Below, one piece after another: positions 1 through 8,469 of a stretch of 64,000 bases of DNA. How positions within the stretch are numbered: position 1 is the first letter of the stretch; every line of letters starts with the position of its first letter. Source of the stretch: Acutalibacter sp. (lineage in GTDB: Bacteria > Bacillota > Clostridia > Oscillospirales > Acutalibacteraceae). Below the pieces are notes generated by a model that was given only the letters and a program-made list of their open reading frames with translations, was not told the origin of the DNA and searched no databases. A program made the translations under genes and the position numbers. Where the stretch lies: assembly GCA_020025775.1 (NCBI GenBank), contig JAHHRN010000004.1, positions 62,001 through 126,000 of the forward strand, read 5' to 3'.

Positions 1-506
1 TTATGCTTCATTTGCCGGCACTCACCGCCACCCACAGTATCGGCACCTTAGCCGTGACGGTATCAAAGCTCGGTTTAACCCTGCGTGGTGCTTATGGCGA
101 GGGCACAGCACCGATGGGCGATTTGTATCAGCTCAGCAACCAGGTTACCCTCGGTATCTCCGAAGAAGCGGCTATTGAAAACTTAAAAACCATTGTTCTC
201 CAGCTTGCGGCGCAGGAGCGTGCGGCAAGACAGGAGCTCATTAAATCCATAGAATGTCAGGACGACATCTACAGAGCCTACGGCATTTTGAAATCGGCAA
301 GAATCCTCAGCACAAAGGAATTTATGCATTTGATTTCTAAGGTACGTATGGGTGCGGTCAGTGGACTTTTGGATGTAGACCCCAAACACATGAGCGAACT
401 CATGGTCACCTTACAGCCTGCCGGAATCAGTGCCAAGGTGGGCAAAAACTTAGCGCCGCGTGAGCGCGACATTGAGCGTGCGCGCATTGTAAGAGAAACC
501 ATTTAA
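1..506 (+). CDS. mcsB: Protein-arginine kinase McsB, C-terminal part (5' end outside window)
   Basis: This is the last 167 or so residues of an ATP:guanido phosphotransferase-type protein. In Firmicutes McsB phosphorylates arginines on proteins and so marks them for ClpC-ClpP degradation. The visible part begins inside the family's conserved HLPAL stretch and continues through a GAYGEGT motif and the helical C-terminal region. The reading frame is open to the window edge, so the true start lies upstream. It is followed after 44 bases by clpC, matching the ctsR-mcsA-mcsB-clpC heat-shock operon. The CtsR operator would lie upstream and is not visible. The family call is firm because of the motifs and the neighbour. 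Confidence 0.93.
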   Translation, partial: MLHLPALTATHSIGTLAVTVSKLGLTLRGAYGEGTAPMGDLYQLSNQVTLGISEEAAIENLKTIVLQLAAQERAARQELIKSIECQDDIYRAYGILKSARILSTKEFMHLISKVRMGAVSGLLDVDPKHMSELMVTLQPAGISAKVGKNLAPRERDIERARIVRETI

Positions 507-550
507 CGTAAAACAGAAACAACAGATTATATAGAAAGGACAGATGCCAT

Positions 551-2992
551 ATGTTTAAGTTTACGGGTTTTACGGAACAAGCCAATAAATCGTTAAATAA
601 AGCCGTCGAAGCCGCAGAAAAGCTTGGGCACACCTATATCGGCAGTGAGCATTTGCTTTTGGGCCTGCTCTCTGACCCCTCTACGGTGGCAGGCGGGATT
701 TTAACCGCAAAAAAGCTCAGCTTCGACCGCACAGAACAATATATCCGCAGTACAGTCGGCGTGGGTATGCCTACAGAGCTTATGCCGCAGGATTTCACGC
801 CCAGAAGTAAAAATATCATGGAAACCGCGCTTGCCTTTGCCAGAACCATGGGTAGTGCGCTGGCAGGCACAGAACACGTGCTCTTAGCTATCGCTCGTGA
901 GCCGTCTTGCTATGCCGCGCAGATTCTCATGCAGGCAGGCATTTCCTTAAATGAACTGGTCAACGACGTTTCCAAACGTCTTAATGGTATGCAAAAGGAA
1001 GGCGATGAAAATAAAGGCGACGGTGCAAATGGGGACTCTGTTCTTTCCGAATTCGGCAGAGATTTAACCGAAATGGCTAGAAAAGGCAAAATCGACCCCG
1101 TGATTGGCAGAAGCGAGGAAATCGAAAGAGTCATTCAAATCCTCAGCCGCCGTACCAAAAATAATCCCTGCTTAATCGGTGAACCCGGCGTCGGTAAAAC
1201 CGCAATCGCCGAGGGCTTGGCACTCAAAATCGTATCGGGCGAGGTGCCGGAGCTTTTAAAAGATAAACGTCTCTTTTCTCTTGATTTAACCGGCATGGTC
1301 GCCGGCACGAAATACAGAGGTGACTTCGAGGAACGCATTAAAAAGGTGATTGACGAAGTCAAGGCGGCAGATAATATTCTCCTGTTCATCGACGAAGTGC
1401 ATACTTTGGTAGGCGCAGGCTCTGCTGAGGGTGCTGTCGATGCGGCAAATATCTTGAAGCCCTCCTTGGCGCGCGGTGAATTACAGGTCATCGGTGCAAC
1501 CACCATTGAGGAATACAGAAAATATATCGAAAAGGATGCGGCACTTGAACGCCGATTCCAGCCGATTACCGTCGGTGAACCGAGCGAAGAGGAAGCCGTG
1601 GAGATTTTAAAGGGCCTTCGTGACAAATACGAAGCGCACCATAAGGTAAAAATCTCCGATGAAGCCATTGAAGCGGCAGTCAAGCTTTCCGCCCGTTATA
1701 TCGGTGACCGCTATTTGCCCGACAAGGCGATTGACCTTGTAGACGAAGCGGCATCGAGAGTCAGACTGCAAAACTTCACTGCACCGCCTGCTGTCAAAGA
1801 CCTCGAAGAGAAGAAAAAGGAAACCTGTGCCGAAAAGCAGGCAGCCGTACAGGCGCAGGACTTCGAGCGCGCCGCAGAGCTGCGTGATAAGGAAAAAGCT
1901 CTCGAAAAGGAACTTGAAGAAGCTAAAAATGAATGGCTTAAAAACCATGACCATAAAAAGGATGAGGTTACCGAAACCGAAATTGCCCAGATTGTTTCCT
2001 CCTGGACGGGTATCCCGCTTGCTCAGCTCACCACCGAGGAAAGTGAACGCCTGCTCCATATGGAAGAGGAACTGCACAGACGAATTATCGGTCAAGAAGA
2101 AGCCGTCAAGGCAGTTTCCCGTGCGATTCGCCGCGGCAGAGTGGGCTTAAAAGACCCCAAGAAGCCGATTGGCTCCTTTATCTTCTTGGGCCCCACCGGT
2201 GTTGGCAAAACCGAGCTTTGTAAGGCACTTGCCGCCGCCATGTTCGGCGATGAAAACGCCATGATTCGTCTCGATATGTCCGAATACATGGAAAAGCATA
2301 CGGTGTCCCGTCTCGTCGGTTCACCTCCCGGCTATGTCGGCTTTGAAGAGGGCGGTCAGCTGACCGAAAAGGTGAGAAGAAAGCCCTATTCCGTCATTCT
2401 CTTTGATGAAATTGAAAAAGCGCATCCGGATGTCTTTAATATGCTTTTGCAGATTTTGGATGACGGTATTTTGACCGACTCCCAGGGCCGCCGTGTTGAT
2501 TTCAAGAACTGCATTATCATCATGACCTCCAACATCGGTGCAAAACTCATTACAGCCAAGCAAGCCGCGTTCGGCTTTACCGATAACGCCGACGAGCGCG
2601 AACAGAATGATGAAAAAATCAAAGAAGCGGTCATGGGCGAACTTAAAAACGCCTTCCGCCCGGAATTTTTAAACCGTGTAGATGATATTATTGTCTTTAA
2701 GCGTCTGACCAAGCCGCAAATTGAAGAAATCGCCGAGCATCTTTTAAAGGGGCTTCGCGACAGACTTTCCGGCATGGAAATCGACCTCGATTTCACCAAG
2801 GAAGCCATTGAAAAGATTGCGGATGCAGGCTTCGATGAAGTCTACGGCGCAAGACCTTTAAAACGTGCGATTCAGTCCAAAATTGAGGATACCTTATCCG
2901 AAGCGATGCTGAAAGGCGAAGTGCAGAAAGGGAAATCCTATCTGTGCGACGTTGAAAACGACCGCTATATCTTCCGCGAAGTAACCGCTTAA
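551..2992 (+). CDS. clpC: ATP-dependent Clp protease ATP-binding subunit ClpC
   Basis: ClpC is the AAA+ unfoldase that feeds substrates, including McsB-marked proteins, to ClpP. The 813-residue product has the expected order: double Clp N-domain (about residues 1-145), first AAA module with Walker A GEPGVGKT near 210, UVR-type middle segment near 433-455, second AAA module with Walker A GPTGVGKT near 547, and the C-terminal D2-small domain. Length is normal for ClpC. ATG 551 is chosen; ATG 544 is out of frame, and an AGAAAGGA ribosome site lies at about 533-540. It ends the mcsB operon, with a strong terminator immediately after the stop codon. Confidence 0.97.
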   Translation: MFKFTGFTEQANKSLNKAVEAAEKLGHTYIGSEHLLLGLLSDPSTVAGGILTAKKLSFDRTEQYIRSTVGVGMPTELMPQDFTPRSKNIMETALAFARTMGSALAGTEHVLLAIAREPSCYAAQILMQAGISLNELVNDVSKRLNGMQKEGDENKGDGANGDSVLSEFGRDLTEMARKGKIDPVIGRSEEIERVIQILSRRTKNNPCLIGEPGVGKTAIAEGLALKIVSGEVPELLKDKRLFSLDLTGMVAGTKYRGDFEERIKKVIDEVKAADNILLFIDEVHTLVGAGSAEGAVDAANILKPSLARGELQVIGATTIEEYRKYIEKDAALERRFQPITVGEPSEEEAVEILKGLRDKYEAHHKVKISDEAIEAAVKLSARYIGDRYLPDKAIDLVDEAASRVRLQNFTAPPAVKDLEEKKKETCAEKQAAVQAQDFERAAELRDKEKALEKELEEAKNEWLKNHDHKKDEVTETEIAQIVSSWTGIPLAQLTTEESERLLHMEEELHRRIIGQEEAVKAVSRAIRRGRVGLKDPKKPIGSFIFLGPTGVGKTELCKALAAAMFGDENAMIRLDMSEYMEKHTVSRLVGSPPGYVGFEEGGQLTEKVRRKPYSVILFDEIEKAHPDVFNMLLQILDDGILTDSQGRRVDFKNCIIIMTSNIGAKLITAKQAAFGFTDNADEREQNDEKIKEAVMGELKNAFRPEFLNRVDDIIVFKRLTKPQIEEIAEHLLKGLRDRLSGMEIDLDFTKEAIEKIADAGFDEVYGARPLKRAIQSKIEDTLSEAMLKGEVQKGKSYLCDVENDRYIFREVTA

Positions 2993-2999
2993 AATTTAT

Positions 3000-3038
3000 G
3001 CCGCCTTTCCTCTTACAAGGGGAAAGGCGGCTTTTTTT
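3000..3038 (+). terminator. Rho-independent terminator after clpC
   Basis: An 11-bp perfect GC-rich stem (gccgcctttcc paired with ggaaaggcggc) with a 10-nt loop is followed by seven T residues. It starts eight bases after the clpC stop and separates the stress operon from the phage-derived cassette. Confidence 0.93.
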
Positions 3039-3058
3039 CGTTCTATAGGAAAATCCCC

Positions 3059-3086
3059 TTGACAAATTCAAAAAAATTCTTATAAT
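3059..3086 (+). promoter_or_regulatory. Consensus sigma-A promoter of the lysis cassette
   Basis: TTGACA at 3059-3064 and TATAAT at 3081-3086 are both exact consensus, with a 16-bp spacer. Start of transcription is expected near 3093, about 95 bases before the first cassette gene. Such a strong promoter in front of a lysis gene set implies tight repression, which fits the LexA-like operator just downstream. Confidence 0.85.
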
Positions 3087-3099
3087 ACAAGATACAAAG

Positions 3100-3113
3100 C
3101 GAACAAATGTTCA
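3100..3113 (+). promoter_or_regulatory. Putative LexA (SOS) box in the cassette promoter
   Basis: The bases CGAAC-AAAT-GTTC-A match the Gram-positive LexA/DinR consensus CGAAC-RNRY-GTTC(G) at every defined position except the last. The palindrome lies about +8 to +20 from the predicted start, where bound LexA would block transcription. It is flanked by two copies of the 9-mer ACAAAGCGA (3094-3102 and 3113-3121). The match is seen directly; LexA binding and DNA-damage control are inferred. Confidence 0.75.
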
Positions 3114-3186
3114 CAAAGCGACACGCATTTGCCACAGGGCAGATGGGTGTTGTTTTATTTTAGGACCGGAAAGGGGATTTTGATTT

Positions 3187-3591
3187 GTGGAAAACCAAAG
3201 CACGCCGATTTTTTTAACCGAAGACGAATATTATTATCTCTCCGAACGCTTCGAGCCGCTTTCGGGGGAGGATGTGGCACGCGGTACGGTCGGGCAGTTT
3301 GCTGTACAGCGAAAACACGATGTCCTGCGCAATCTCGTGCGTCTGGTTGTGGAAACAGAGTTAAATGACGAGGAGCGCATGATTGCGTCACATGTATTTG
3401 TGAACGGTGAAAATGTTTTGGAAACGGCGAGAAATTGCAGTCTTTCGAGAAGTCGTGTGCAAACGCTTTCCAAAGCAACCAAAGAAAAGCTCCGAGCCTA
3501 TCTTAAATATCCGTTTTTGCTGGATTTTAATCTGCTCGAGCCGCAAAAGCTCTTTTTGGATGTTTTGAAACAATACGGAGGAAATTTATGA
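3187..3591 (+). CDS. Sigma-70 region-4-like DNA-binding regulator (Xpf-like)
   Basis: This is a small 134-residue protein that I cannot assign to a named family. Residues 45-107 read like sigma region 4: a hydrophobic helix, an acidic turn, then an ETARNCSLSRSRVQTLSKAT helix-turn-helix at about 79-98 and a basic end. There is no region 2. It resembles in layout the Xpf positive regulator of the PBSX phage-like element, but that is analogy, not alignment. The start is GTG 3187 behind a GGAAAGGGG ribosome site. It is first in the cassette, and its TGA overlaps the next gene's ATG, so translation is probably coupled. Possible roles are activator of distant phage-type genes or of its own operon. 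Confidence 0.6.
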   Translation: MENQSTPIFLTEDEYYYLSERFEPLSGEDVARGTVGQFAVQRKHDVLRNLVRLVVETELNDEERMIASHVFVNGENVLETARNCSLSRSRVQTLSKATKEKLRAYLKYPFLLDFNLLEPQKLFLDVLKQYGGNL

Positions 3592-5249
3592 ACGAAAAAA
3601 TCATTGAGTTAGAAGTAAAGCCCGGCAGCCCCGACGAGACCGTAGAAGCCGCAGGCGGTACGATGTTTGAGCACAATGCAACGGCACTCAGCTTTTGCCT
3701 GAGCCCGGAATACTGCCTGCCCGAATATAAATATTATCTCGAATTTGTCACCGTACACGGGATCTTGCGCACCGCGTATCTTCTGCCGAACGAAACGCAT
3801 AAAATTATTTTTAGCATCCCGCAGGAGGTAACCAGTCAAATGACGGCTCTGGCGGTTTTGAATATTGTAGCTTTCGATGTCGCCGGTAAAACCAAGCAGC
3901 TCATCAAAAGCCAAACTGTGCGGCTGTATTTTTGTAACCTCGAAAATGCCGACAAAACGCTTTGCGAAAATTATGCGTTTTCGGTAAATCAGCTTTTAGA
4001 AGCCATTCAAAAGGGGACTTTTAAAGGCGAAAAGGGTGAGCAGGGCCCTATGGGCAAAACCTACACCTTGCTTCCCACTGATAAACAGGAAATTGCCGAC
4101 CTTGTGAATAAAGAGCATTTTGGCTTGCCGCTGTATGTTAAAAACACAGGTACGGGACAGTTTTTGCTGCCGAAGATTACGCCGGTTTCGAGTATTCGCT
4201 CCCTTTTGATTTCGCCTGCTGTGCCGGATCATCCTGTGACGCTTGCCAAAATCGTGCTGGGTAAGAATTATTTGGATGCAATCCTGATTCCGGAGGCGCA
4301 TGTTCTTTTAAGACCCAACGGAGGCGGTGCGGATTTAAACTTAGGCCGTCTGCCGGAGGAGACCTATAGAGTTACAACTTTACAGCAGAAGGCAGGCAGT
4401 GTAACCACCTTTTTAGAATATAAAAACTACCGCTTCAAAGTAAGCAGTCACGAGGAAAATGGGTGGTTGGATATTGCACCGGAAAGTTGTTTTTCTATAG
4501 ATAGCGACGACCCTTGCAACTTGTCTTTGTCGCGCATGCTGACAGAAGAGGAGTTCAAAGAGGCACTGACTACGGTTTGGGACGGCTTAACTTTAACCGA
4601 AAAAGACCAAAGCTTTGTTTTGCGTCAGGCGTTTCCGATGTCTCTTTATTATTTAAATGAAATGTATAAGGACAGCTTCGATTTCCTGAGCGGTAAAATG
4701 GTAAAGAATACAGCCACCGTGGTTATCACTCCGGAAATGATTCCGGATCAACCGTTTTTCACAGTAACCGACGGAAATCAAACGATTTACGGCTATATGA
4801 TTCGTTTCCCGAAAAATTCGCCTCGTAAACGTGTTGTACCCCAAATCGGCTATTGCAATATGCTTACGGTTGTGCCGACTTGGCTTCGTCATGATGAGGA
4901 TTTAATTAGAGCTGTCGAAAACGGAGAACCGATTGAAGGTATTTGCATAGGCACAAAAGCACCTTATGTTATGCTTCATTCTAAAAAAACAGCCGCCGAA
5001 GTCAAAGCTATGGTTCAGGAGCTTTCTAAGATACAGCCGTTGGAGGTGGTTTACCCTACCAGCCCGCACGAAGAAATTATTGCACCGCCGCAGACCGTGC
5101 AGTTGCTGCAGAATATTGAAGATATTAATGTCAGCCCGCATTTTGTAGAGGCAGAAATTGAATATGCAGCGGATATTTCCGAAAAAACGAGCGAACTCGA
5201 GTCAAGAATTGCGGAGCTCGAGAATAGAATGAACGGGGAGAACATGTAA
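3588..5249 (+). CDS. Phage tail-fibre / baseplate (BppU-like) minor structural protein
   Basis: The 553-residue protein has a phage baseplate look. An N-terminal beta-rich domain (about 1-130) resembles the BppU-type N domain. It is followed by a short collagen-like GEKGEQGPMG linker at about 147-156, a long middle domain I do not recognise, a segment with the PxxVxLxQNIEDINVSPHF style seen in clostridial phage minor structural proteins, and a C-terminal coiled coil (ISEKTSELESRIAELENRM). No signal peptide is seen. It overlaps the regulator by 4 bases and precedes the lysozyme by 14. No other tail gene is present, so it may be a release cargo, an adhesin set free on lysis, or a part supplied to a tail encoded elsewhere. 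Confidence 0.65.
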   Translation: MNEKIIELEVKPGSPDETVEAAGGTMFEHNATALSFCLSPEYCLPEYKYYLEFVTVHGILRTAYLLPNETHKIIFSIPQEVTSQMTALAVLNIVAFDVAGKTKQLIKSQTVRLYFCNLENADKTLCENYAFSVNQLLEAIQKGTFKGEKGEQGPMGKTYTLLPTDKQEIADLVNKEHFGLPLYVKNTGTGQFLLPKITPVSSIRSLLISPAVPDHPVTLAKIVLGKNYLDAILIPEAHVLLRPNGGGADLNLGRLPEETYRVTTLQQKAGSVTTFLEYKNYRFKVSSHEENGWLDIAPESCFSIDSDDPCNLSLSRMLTEEEFKEALTTVWDGLTLTEKDQSFVLRQAFPMSLYYLNEMYKDSFDFLSGKMVKNTATVVITPEMIPDQPFFTVTDGNQTIYGYMIRFPKNSPRKRVVPQIGYCNMLTVVPTWLRHDEDLIRAVENGEPIEGICIGTKAPYVMLHSKKTAAEVKAMVQELSKIQPLEVVYPTSPHEEIIAPPQTVQLLQNIEDINVSPHFVEAEIEYAADISEKTSELESRIAELENRMNGENM

Positions 5250-5263
5250 AGGAGAAAAAGAAG

Positions 5264-6124
5264 ATGAAAAAGTTATACAGCGGTATCGATGTTTCCAAAT
5301 GGCAAGGAAACATTGATTTTAATAAAGTGAAACAGAGCGGCGTGGAGTTTGTGATGCTCCGCACCGGCTTCGGCAGGTTTAAAGGGCAGGAAGATAAATT
5401 CTTTAAGCCAAATTATAAAGGTGCTAAAGATGCCGGACTTATGGTCGGCGCTTATCATTACAGCTACGCGAAAACCCCCGAAGAGGCAAGGGAGGAAGCA
5501 AAATTCTGCCTTTCTATCATCGAGGGAAAGCAGTTTGAATTTCCCGTGGCTTTCGATATGGAAGAGCGCAGTGTGGCACTTCTCGGCAAAGCCAAAGTTT
5601 CCGAGATTGCGAAGGCTTTCTGCGACACCTTGGAAGAAGCAGGCTACTATGTTTCGATTTATGCCAACAAGTCTTGGCTTTTAAATTATTTCACGGAAGA
5701 AATCTTCCAGAAGTATGACATTTGGCTTGCGCACTGGGTGGAAGAAACTGACTTCCCGAAAGCTTACGGAATGTGGCAGTATACCTCCGACGGCGAAGTG
5801 GGTGGTGTTTCTGGCAGAGTGGATTTGGATAATGCCTATAAGCCTTATCCGTCCATTATGAAAGAAAAGGGGCTCAACGGCTTCAAAGAAACGCCACCGA
5901 AGCCCGATTTTTCGGCAGGACAAAAGGTGGAGCTTCAGAATGCGCCGCTTTATGCAACGGCAACCACATCCAAAGTAGCGGCAAGAAAAACCGGCACTTA
6001 TTATCTCTATGACGGCAAGGATTTCAGCGGTCGCTACCGTGTTACAAATTCTACTTCCCGAGTAGGCAAAGCACCCGTGGGGCAGAATGTGACCGGCTAT
6101 GTGAACGTAGAGGATTTGGGGTGA
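5264..6124 (+). CDS. GH25-family phage-type lysozyme (endolysin)
   Basis: This is an N-acetylmuramidase that would cleave the glycan strands of peptidoglycan. Residues 1-205 form a GH25 domain: it opens with GIDVSKWQG (Asp9) and carries the catalytic FDMEE strand with Asp98 and Glu100. The C-terminal 70 residues form a separate small beta domain, probably SH3-like and cell-wall binding. There is no signal peptide, as expected of an endolysin that needs a holin to reach the wall. ATG 5264 follows a GGAGAAAAAGAAG ribosome site. It sits directly before XhlA-like and holin genes, which supports a phage lysis role over general autolysin duty. Confidence 0.9.
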   Translation: MKKLYSGIDVSKWQGNIDFNKVKQSGVEFVMLRTGFGRFKGQEDKFFKPNYKGAKDAGLMVGAYHYSYAKTPEEAREEAKFCLSIIEGKQFEFPVAFDMEERSVALLGKAKVSEIAKAFCDTLEEAGYYVSIYANKSWLLNYFTEEIFQKYDIWLAHWVEETDFPKAYGMWQYTSDGEVGGVSGRVDLDNAYKPYPSIMKEKGLNGFKETPPKPDFSAGQKVELQNAPLYATATTSKVAARKTGTYYLYDGKDFSGRYRVTNSTSRVGKAPVGQNVTGYVNVEDLG

Positions 6125-6128
6125 GGGA

Positions 6129-6395
6129 ATGCCTCAACAGGATTTGCAAGAGCATAGAATTTGTAAACTGGAGGAGGACGTAAAGACCTTGTATGCGAAG
6201 ATGAACGGCTTCGCAGTGACGAGTGCAGAGCTGAATACCAAGCTTGACAGCGTGCTCCTCACACTCGGAGAATTAAAAGAAAGCATTAAGTCCGTGCAGG
6301 ATCGTCCCTCTAAAATGTGGGATAAGTTTCTGTTTGCGATTTTGACCGCTTTAGGTACAGGCATCGGCACGGCAATTTTAGTTTTCTTAAAGTAA
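6129..6395 (+). CDS. XhlA-like small membrane protein (holin partner)
   Basis: The 88-residue protein has an N-terminal coiled coil (about 8-58), a short RPSKMWDK junction and one C-terminal membrane helix (about 66-87). This is the layout of the haemolysin XhlA family, which in PBSX works with the XhlB holin and XlyA amidase to lyse the cell. It starts four bases after the lysozyme stop, and the GTGAGGGA ribosome site spans that stop, so the genes are coupled. Family membership rests on architecture and neighbours. Confidence 0.72.
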   Translation: MPQQDLQEHRICKLEEDVKTLYAKMNGFAVTSAELNTKLDSVLLTLGELKESIKSVQDRPSKMWDKFLFAILTALGTGIGTAILVFLK

Positions 6396-6410
6396 AGGGG
6401 GAAAAGACAA

Positions 6411-6653
6411 GTGCAGTATATTCTGGATAATGCACTGGTACTCGTTCCAGTGCTCAATATTATCGGTATGATTTTAAAGGGCTTTCCGAAGCTGCCCGAT
6501 AAATATATTCCGCTGATTCTTTTGGTTTTCGGCATGCTCGGTACAATGGCACTGCTCGGCTTTACTGTCGAGGGCGCGATTCAGGGCGTGTTGGTTACCG
6601 GCGCGGCGGTTTACGGGAATCAGGTTGTAAAACAGCTGAAGAAACCGGCATAA
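6411..6653 (+). CDS. Phage holin (Hol44/holin superfamily V type)
   Basis: The 80-residue hydrophobic protein has about three membrane segments (roughly 5-24, 32-53, 55-70) and a basic tail ending QVVKQLKKPA. The pattern ALVLVPVLNIIGMILK, PKLPDKYIPLILL and GVLVTGAAVYGNQ is typical of the clostridial phage holin group found beside GH25 endolysins. A holin opens the inner membrane so the lysozyme can reach the wall. The start is GTG 6411 behind AAAGGGGGAAAAG. It is last in the cassette and is followed by a terminator after 7 bases. Confidence 0.82.
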   Translation: MQYILDNALVLVPVLNIIGMILKGFPKLPDKYIPLILLVFGMLGTMALLGFTVEGAIQGVLVTGAAVYGNQVVKQLKKPA

Positions 6654-6660
6654 TGAAGCG

Positions 6661-6692
6661 GGGCGAGCGAAGCTTTTTCGCTCGCCCTTTTT
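6661..6692 (+). terminator. Terminator closing the lysis cassette
   Basis: A 10-bp perfect stem (gggcgagcga with tcgctcgccc), a 7-nt loop and a five-T tract lie right after the holin stop. Together with the clpC terminator it isolates the cassette transcript. Confidence 0.93.
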
Positions 6693-6694
6693 GG

Positions 6695-6723
6695 TTTACA
6701 AAAGCGGAAACTTGGTGTAGAAT
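6695..6723 (+). promoter_or_regulatory. Promoter of the capF-like gene
   Basis: TTTACA at 6695-6700 and TAGAAT at 6718-6723 are separated by 17 bp, immediately after the cassette terminator and 37 bases before the start codon. Confidence 0.65.
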
Positions 6724-6760
6724 AATACATATCTATCAGATTGCGGACGGAGGGAGTTTT

Positions 6761-7912
6761 ATGAAAATCTTAGTCACCGGTGCGAAAGGCTTTGTTGGTC
6801 AAAATTTGGTCATTGCGCTCCAAAATATTCGAGATGGCAAAGATAAAACCAGCTCACTTTCGGAAGATCTTGAAATTTACACCTACGATTTAGATTCTCC
6901 ACCCGAAAGCTTAGAGGCCTACTGCACAGATTGTGATTTCGTTTTTCACTTAGCCGGCGTCAACCGTCCCGAGAATGAAAGCGGCTTTATGGAGAGCAAC
7001 TACGGCTTTTCCGCTGTGCTTTTGGAAACTCTCAAAAAGCATCACAACACCTGTCCCGTGATGCTCGCTTCTTCTCTCAAAACCGAGCTGGAAACCATGG
7101 ATTCCTATGCGCAGAGCAAAAAAGCCGGCGAGGATTTGTTCTTTAGATATGAGCGTGAAACCGGCGCAAAGGTTTATGTTTTCCATTTTCCAAACCTTTT
7201 CGGTAAGTGGAGTAAACCCAACTATAACAGCGTTGTGGCGACATTTAGCTACAATATCGCGCACGGTCTGCCCATTACGGTCAATGACCGTTCCCACCGT
7301 ATGACCCTTGCCTATATCGACGATGTTGTCGAAACGCTTTTGGCGCTTTTATATGGGCAGGCGTTTAAGAAAGACGGCTATTGCATTGTGCCCGTGGTGC
7401 ATGAGGTCACCTTGGGCGAGATTGCGGATTTACTCTATTCCTTTCAGGAAAATCGTCGCACGGCGCAAATGCCCGATATGACGGACGGTAGCTTCTCTAA
7501 AAAGCTCTATTCTACTTATCTTTCTTATCTGCCGACCGACAGCTTTGCCTATCCCTTGGAAACGATGACGGATGAAAAGGGGATTTCGGCGAACTTCTTA
7601 AAAACGGCGCAGAGCGGGCAGTTTTCCGTTAATATTTTAAAGCCCGGTAAAATCAAAGGCAATCACTGGCATCACAGCAAAAATCAAAAATTACTCGTGG
7701 TCGGTGGTAAGGGCGTCGTGCGCTTTCGCCTTGTAGATACCGAAGAAGTTTATGAGTATTTCGTTTCGGCGGAAAAGCCGGAGGTTTTGGATGTGCCGTC
7801 GGGCTATGTCCACCAAATTGAAAATATAGGCGACGAGGATTTGGTTACGCTGATTTGGTATAATGAATGCTACAATCCCGAACGCCCCGACACCTATGAT
7901 TTGGAAGTGTAA
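6761..7912 (+). CDS. CapF/WbjC-like bifunctional NAD-dependent reductase with cupin domain
   Basis: CapF-type enzymes act in synthesis of UDP-N-acetyl-L-fucosamine for capsule or O-antigen: a C-terminal cupin domain epimerises and an N-terminal SDR domain reduces the keto sugar. Here residues 1-250 form an SDR domain with the dinucleotide motif GAKGFVG at 7-13 and a YAQSKKAGE active-site segment. The remainder is a cupin with the metal-site run GNHWHHSKNQK. ATG 6761 is chosen for its GGACGGAGGG ribosome site; an open frame extends upstream through the terminator but has no signal. The usual partners CapE and CapG are absent nearby, so it is an orphan here. Substrate is uncertain. Confidence 0.82.
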   Translation: MKILVTGAKGFVGQNLVIALQNIRDGKDKTSSLSEDLEIYTYDLDSPPESLEAYCTDCDFVFHLAGVNRPENESGFMESNYGFSAVLLETLKKHHNTCPVMLASSLKTELETMDSYAQSKKAGEDLFFRYERETGAKVYVFHFPNLFGKWSKPNYNSVVATFSYNIAHGLPITVNDRSHRMTLAYIDDVVETLLALLYGQAFKKDGYCIVPVVHEVTLGEIADLLYSFQENRRTAQMPDMTDGSFSKKLYSTYLSYLPTDSFAYPLETMTDEKGISANFLKTAQSGQFSVNILKPGKIKGNHWHHSKNQKLLVVGGKGVVRFRLVDTEEVYEYFVSAEKPEVLDVPSGYVHQIENIGDEDLVTLIWYNECYNPERPDTYDLEV

Positions 7913-7916
7913 TCTT

Positions 7917-8432
7917 ATGAAAAAACGGATTTGGACCGAGCGTGTGCTGGTGGTTTTCATTCTCCTCACCGTCGGTTTTATCTTCGGAAATTCCTTGATG
8001 AACGTGGAAAAATCGCAGAATGCCAGCAAGGCGGCGGCAAATGCTGTACAGCACATTGTCGAGCCGGAAGCTTCAAATTCTGTAAGACCTGCCGGAAAGC
8101 CGACAAGCCACCCCAAGGTGAATTATTTTATTAAATATATCCGCGATGCGGCGCACGTCATTGAATTTTTTGTTTTGGGGCTGGAAATGGCACTGCTTTT
8201 GACGGTGCATGAAAAACCAAACTTTAAAAGTGTATATTTGCTCTTTTCAACAACCGTCGTAATCGCGGTTGTTGACGAAAGCCTGCAATTTTTAAATGAC
8301 CGCGGACCACAGGTGGAGGATATTCTCAAGGATACCGCCGGCGCCTCGGTGGCGATAGCTTCGGTACTTTTGATTTACGGCATCGCCTTTTTGGTGCGGC
8401 AAAGACATAAAAAAACAACAAATTCCGTGTGA
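7917..8432 (+). CDS. VanZ-like membrane protein
   Basis: The 171-residue protein has an N-terminal membrane helix (about 9-25), a polar loop, and then the VanZ core. The core carries conserved polar residues at the membrane edge: RDAAHVIEF (Arg76, His80, Glu83) and DESLQFLNDRGPQVEDILKD (Asp120, Glu121, Gln124, Asp135, Asp139). VanZ proteins are linked with low-level teicoplanin resistance, but most chromosomal copies have no known job. ATG 7917 is four bases past the upstream stop, suggesting coupling to the CapF-like gene. No resistance genes are near, so a surface-polymer or envelope role is as likely. Confidence 0.82.
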   Translation: MKKRIWTERVLVVFILLTVGFIFGNSLMNVEKSQNASKAAANAVQHIVEPEASNSVRPAGKPTSHPKVNYFIKYIRDAAHVIEFFVLGLEMALLLTVHEKPNFKSVYLLFSTTVVIAVVDESLQFLNDRGPQVEDILKDTAGASVAIASVLLIYGIAFLVRQRHKKTTNSV

Positions 8433-8469
8433 GCGGTATTTGTGTTATAGAAAAGGGAAGGAAGATTTT

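Noticed and set aside
1135..1683. Open frame of about 180 codons opposite clpC
   Set aside because: Serine/proline-rich translation is typical of an antisense frame; clpC is certain on the other strand.
3059..6692. A complete or recently inserted prophage
   Set aside because: No integrase, terminase, capsid, portal, tail tube or attachment-site repeats are present; only regulator, fibre and lysis genes exist, and all look intact.
6653..6760. N-terminal extension of the CapF-like gene to an ATG at 6653
   Set aside because: The extension crosses the cassette terminator and the promoter, has no ribosome site, and the family starts at ATG 6761.
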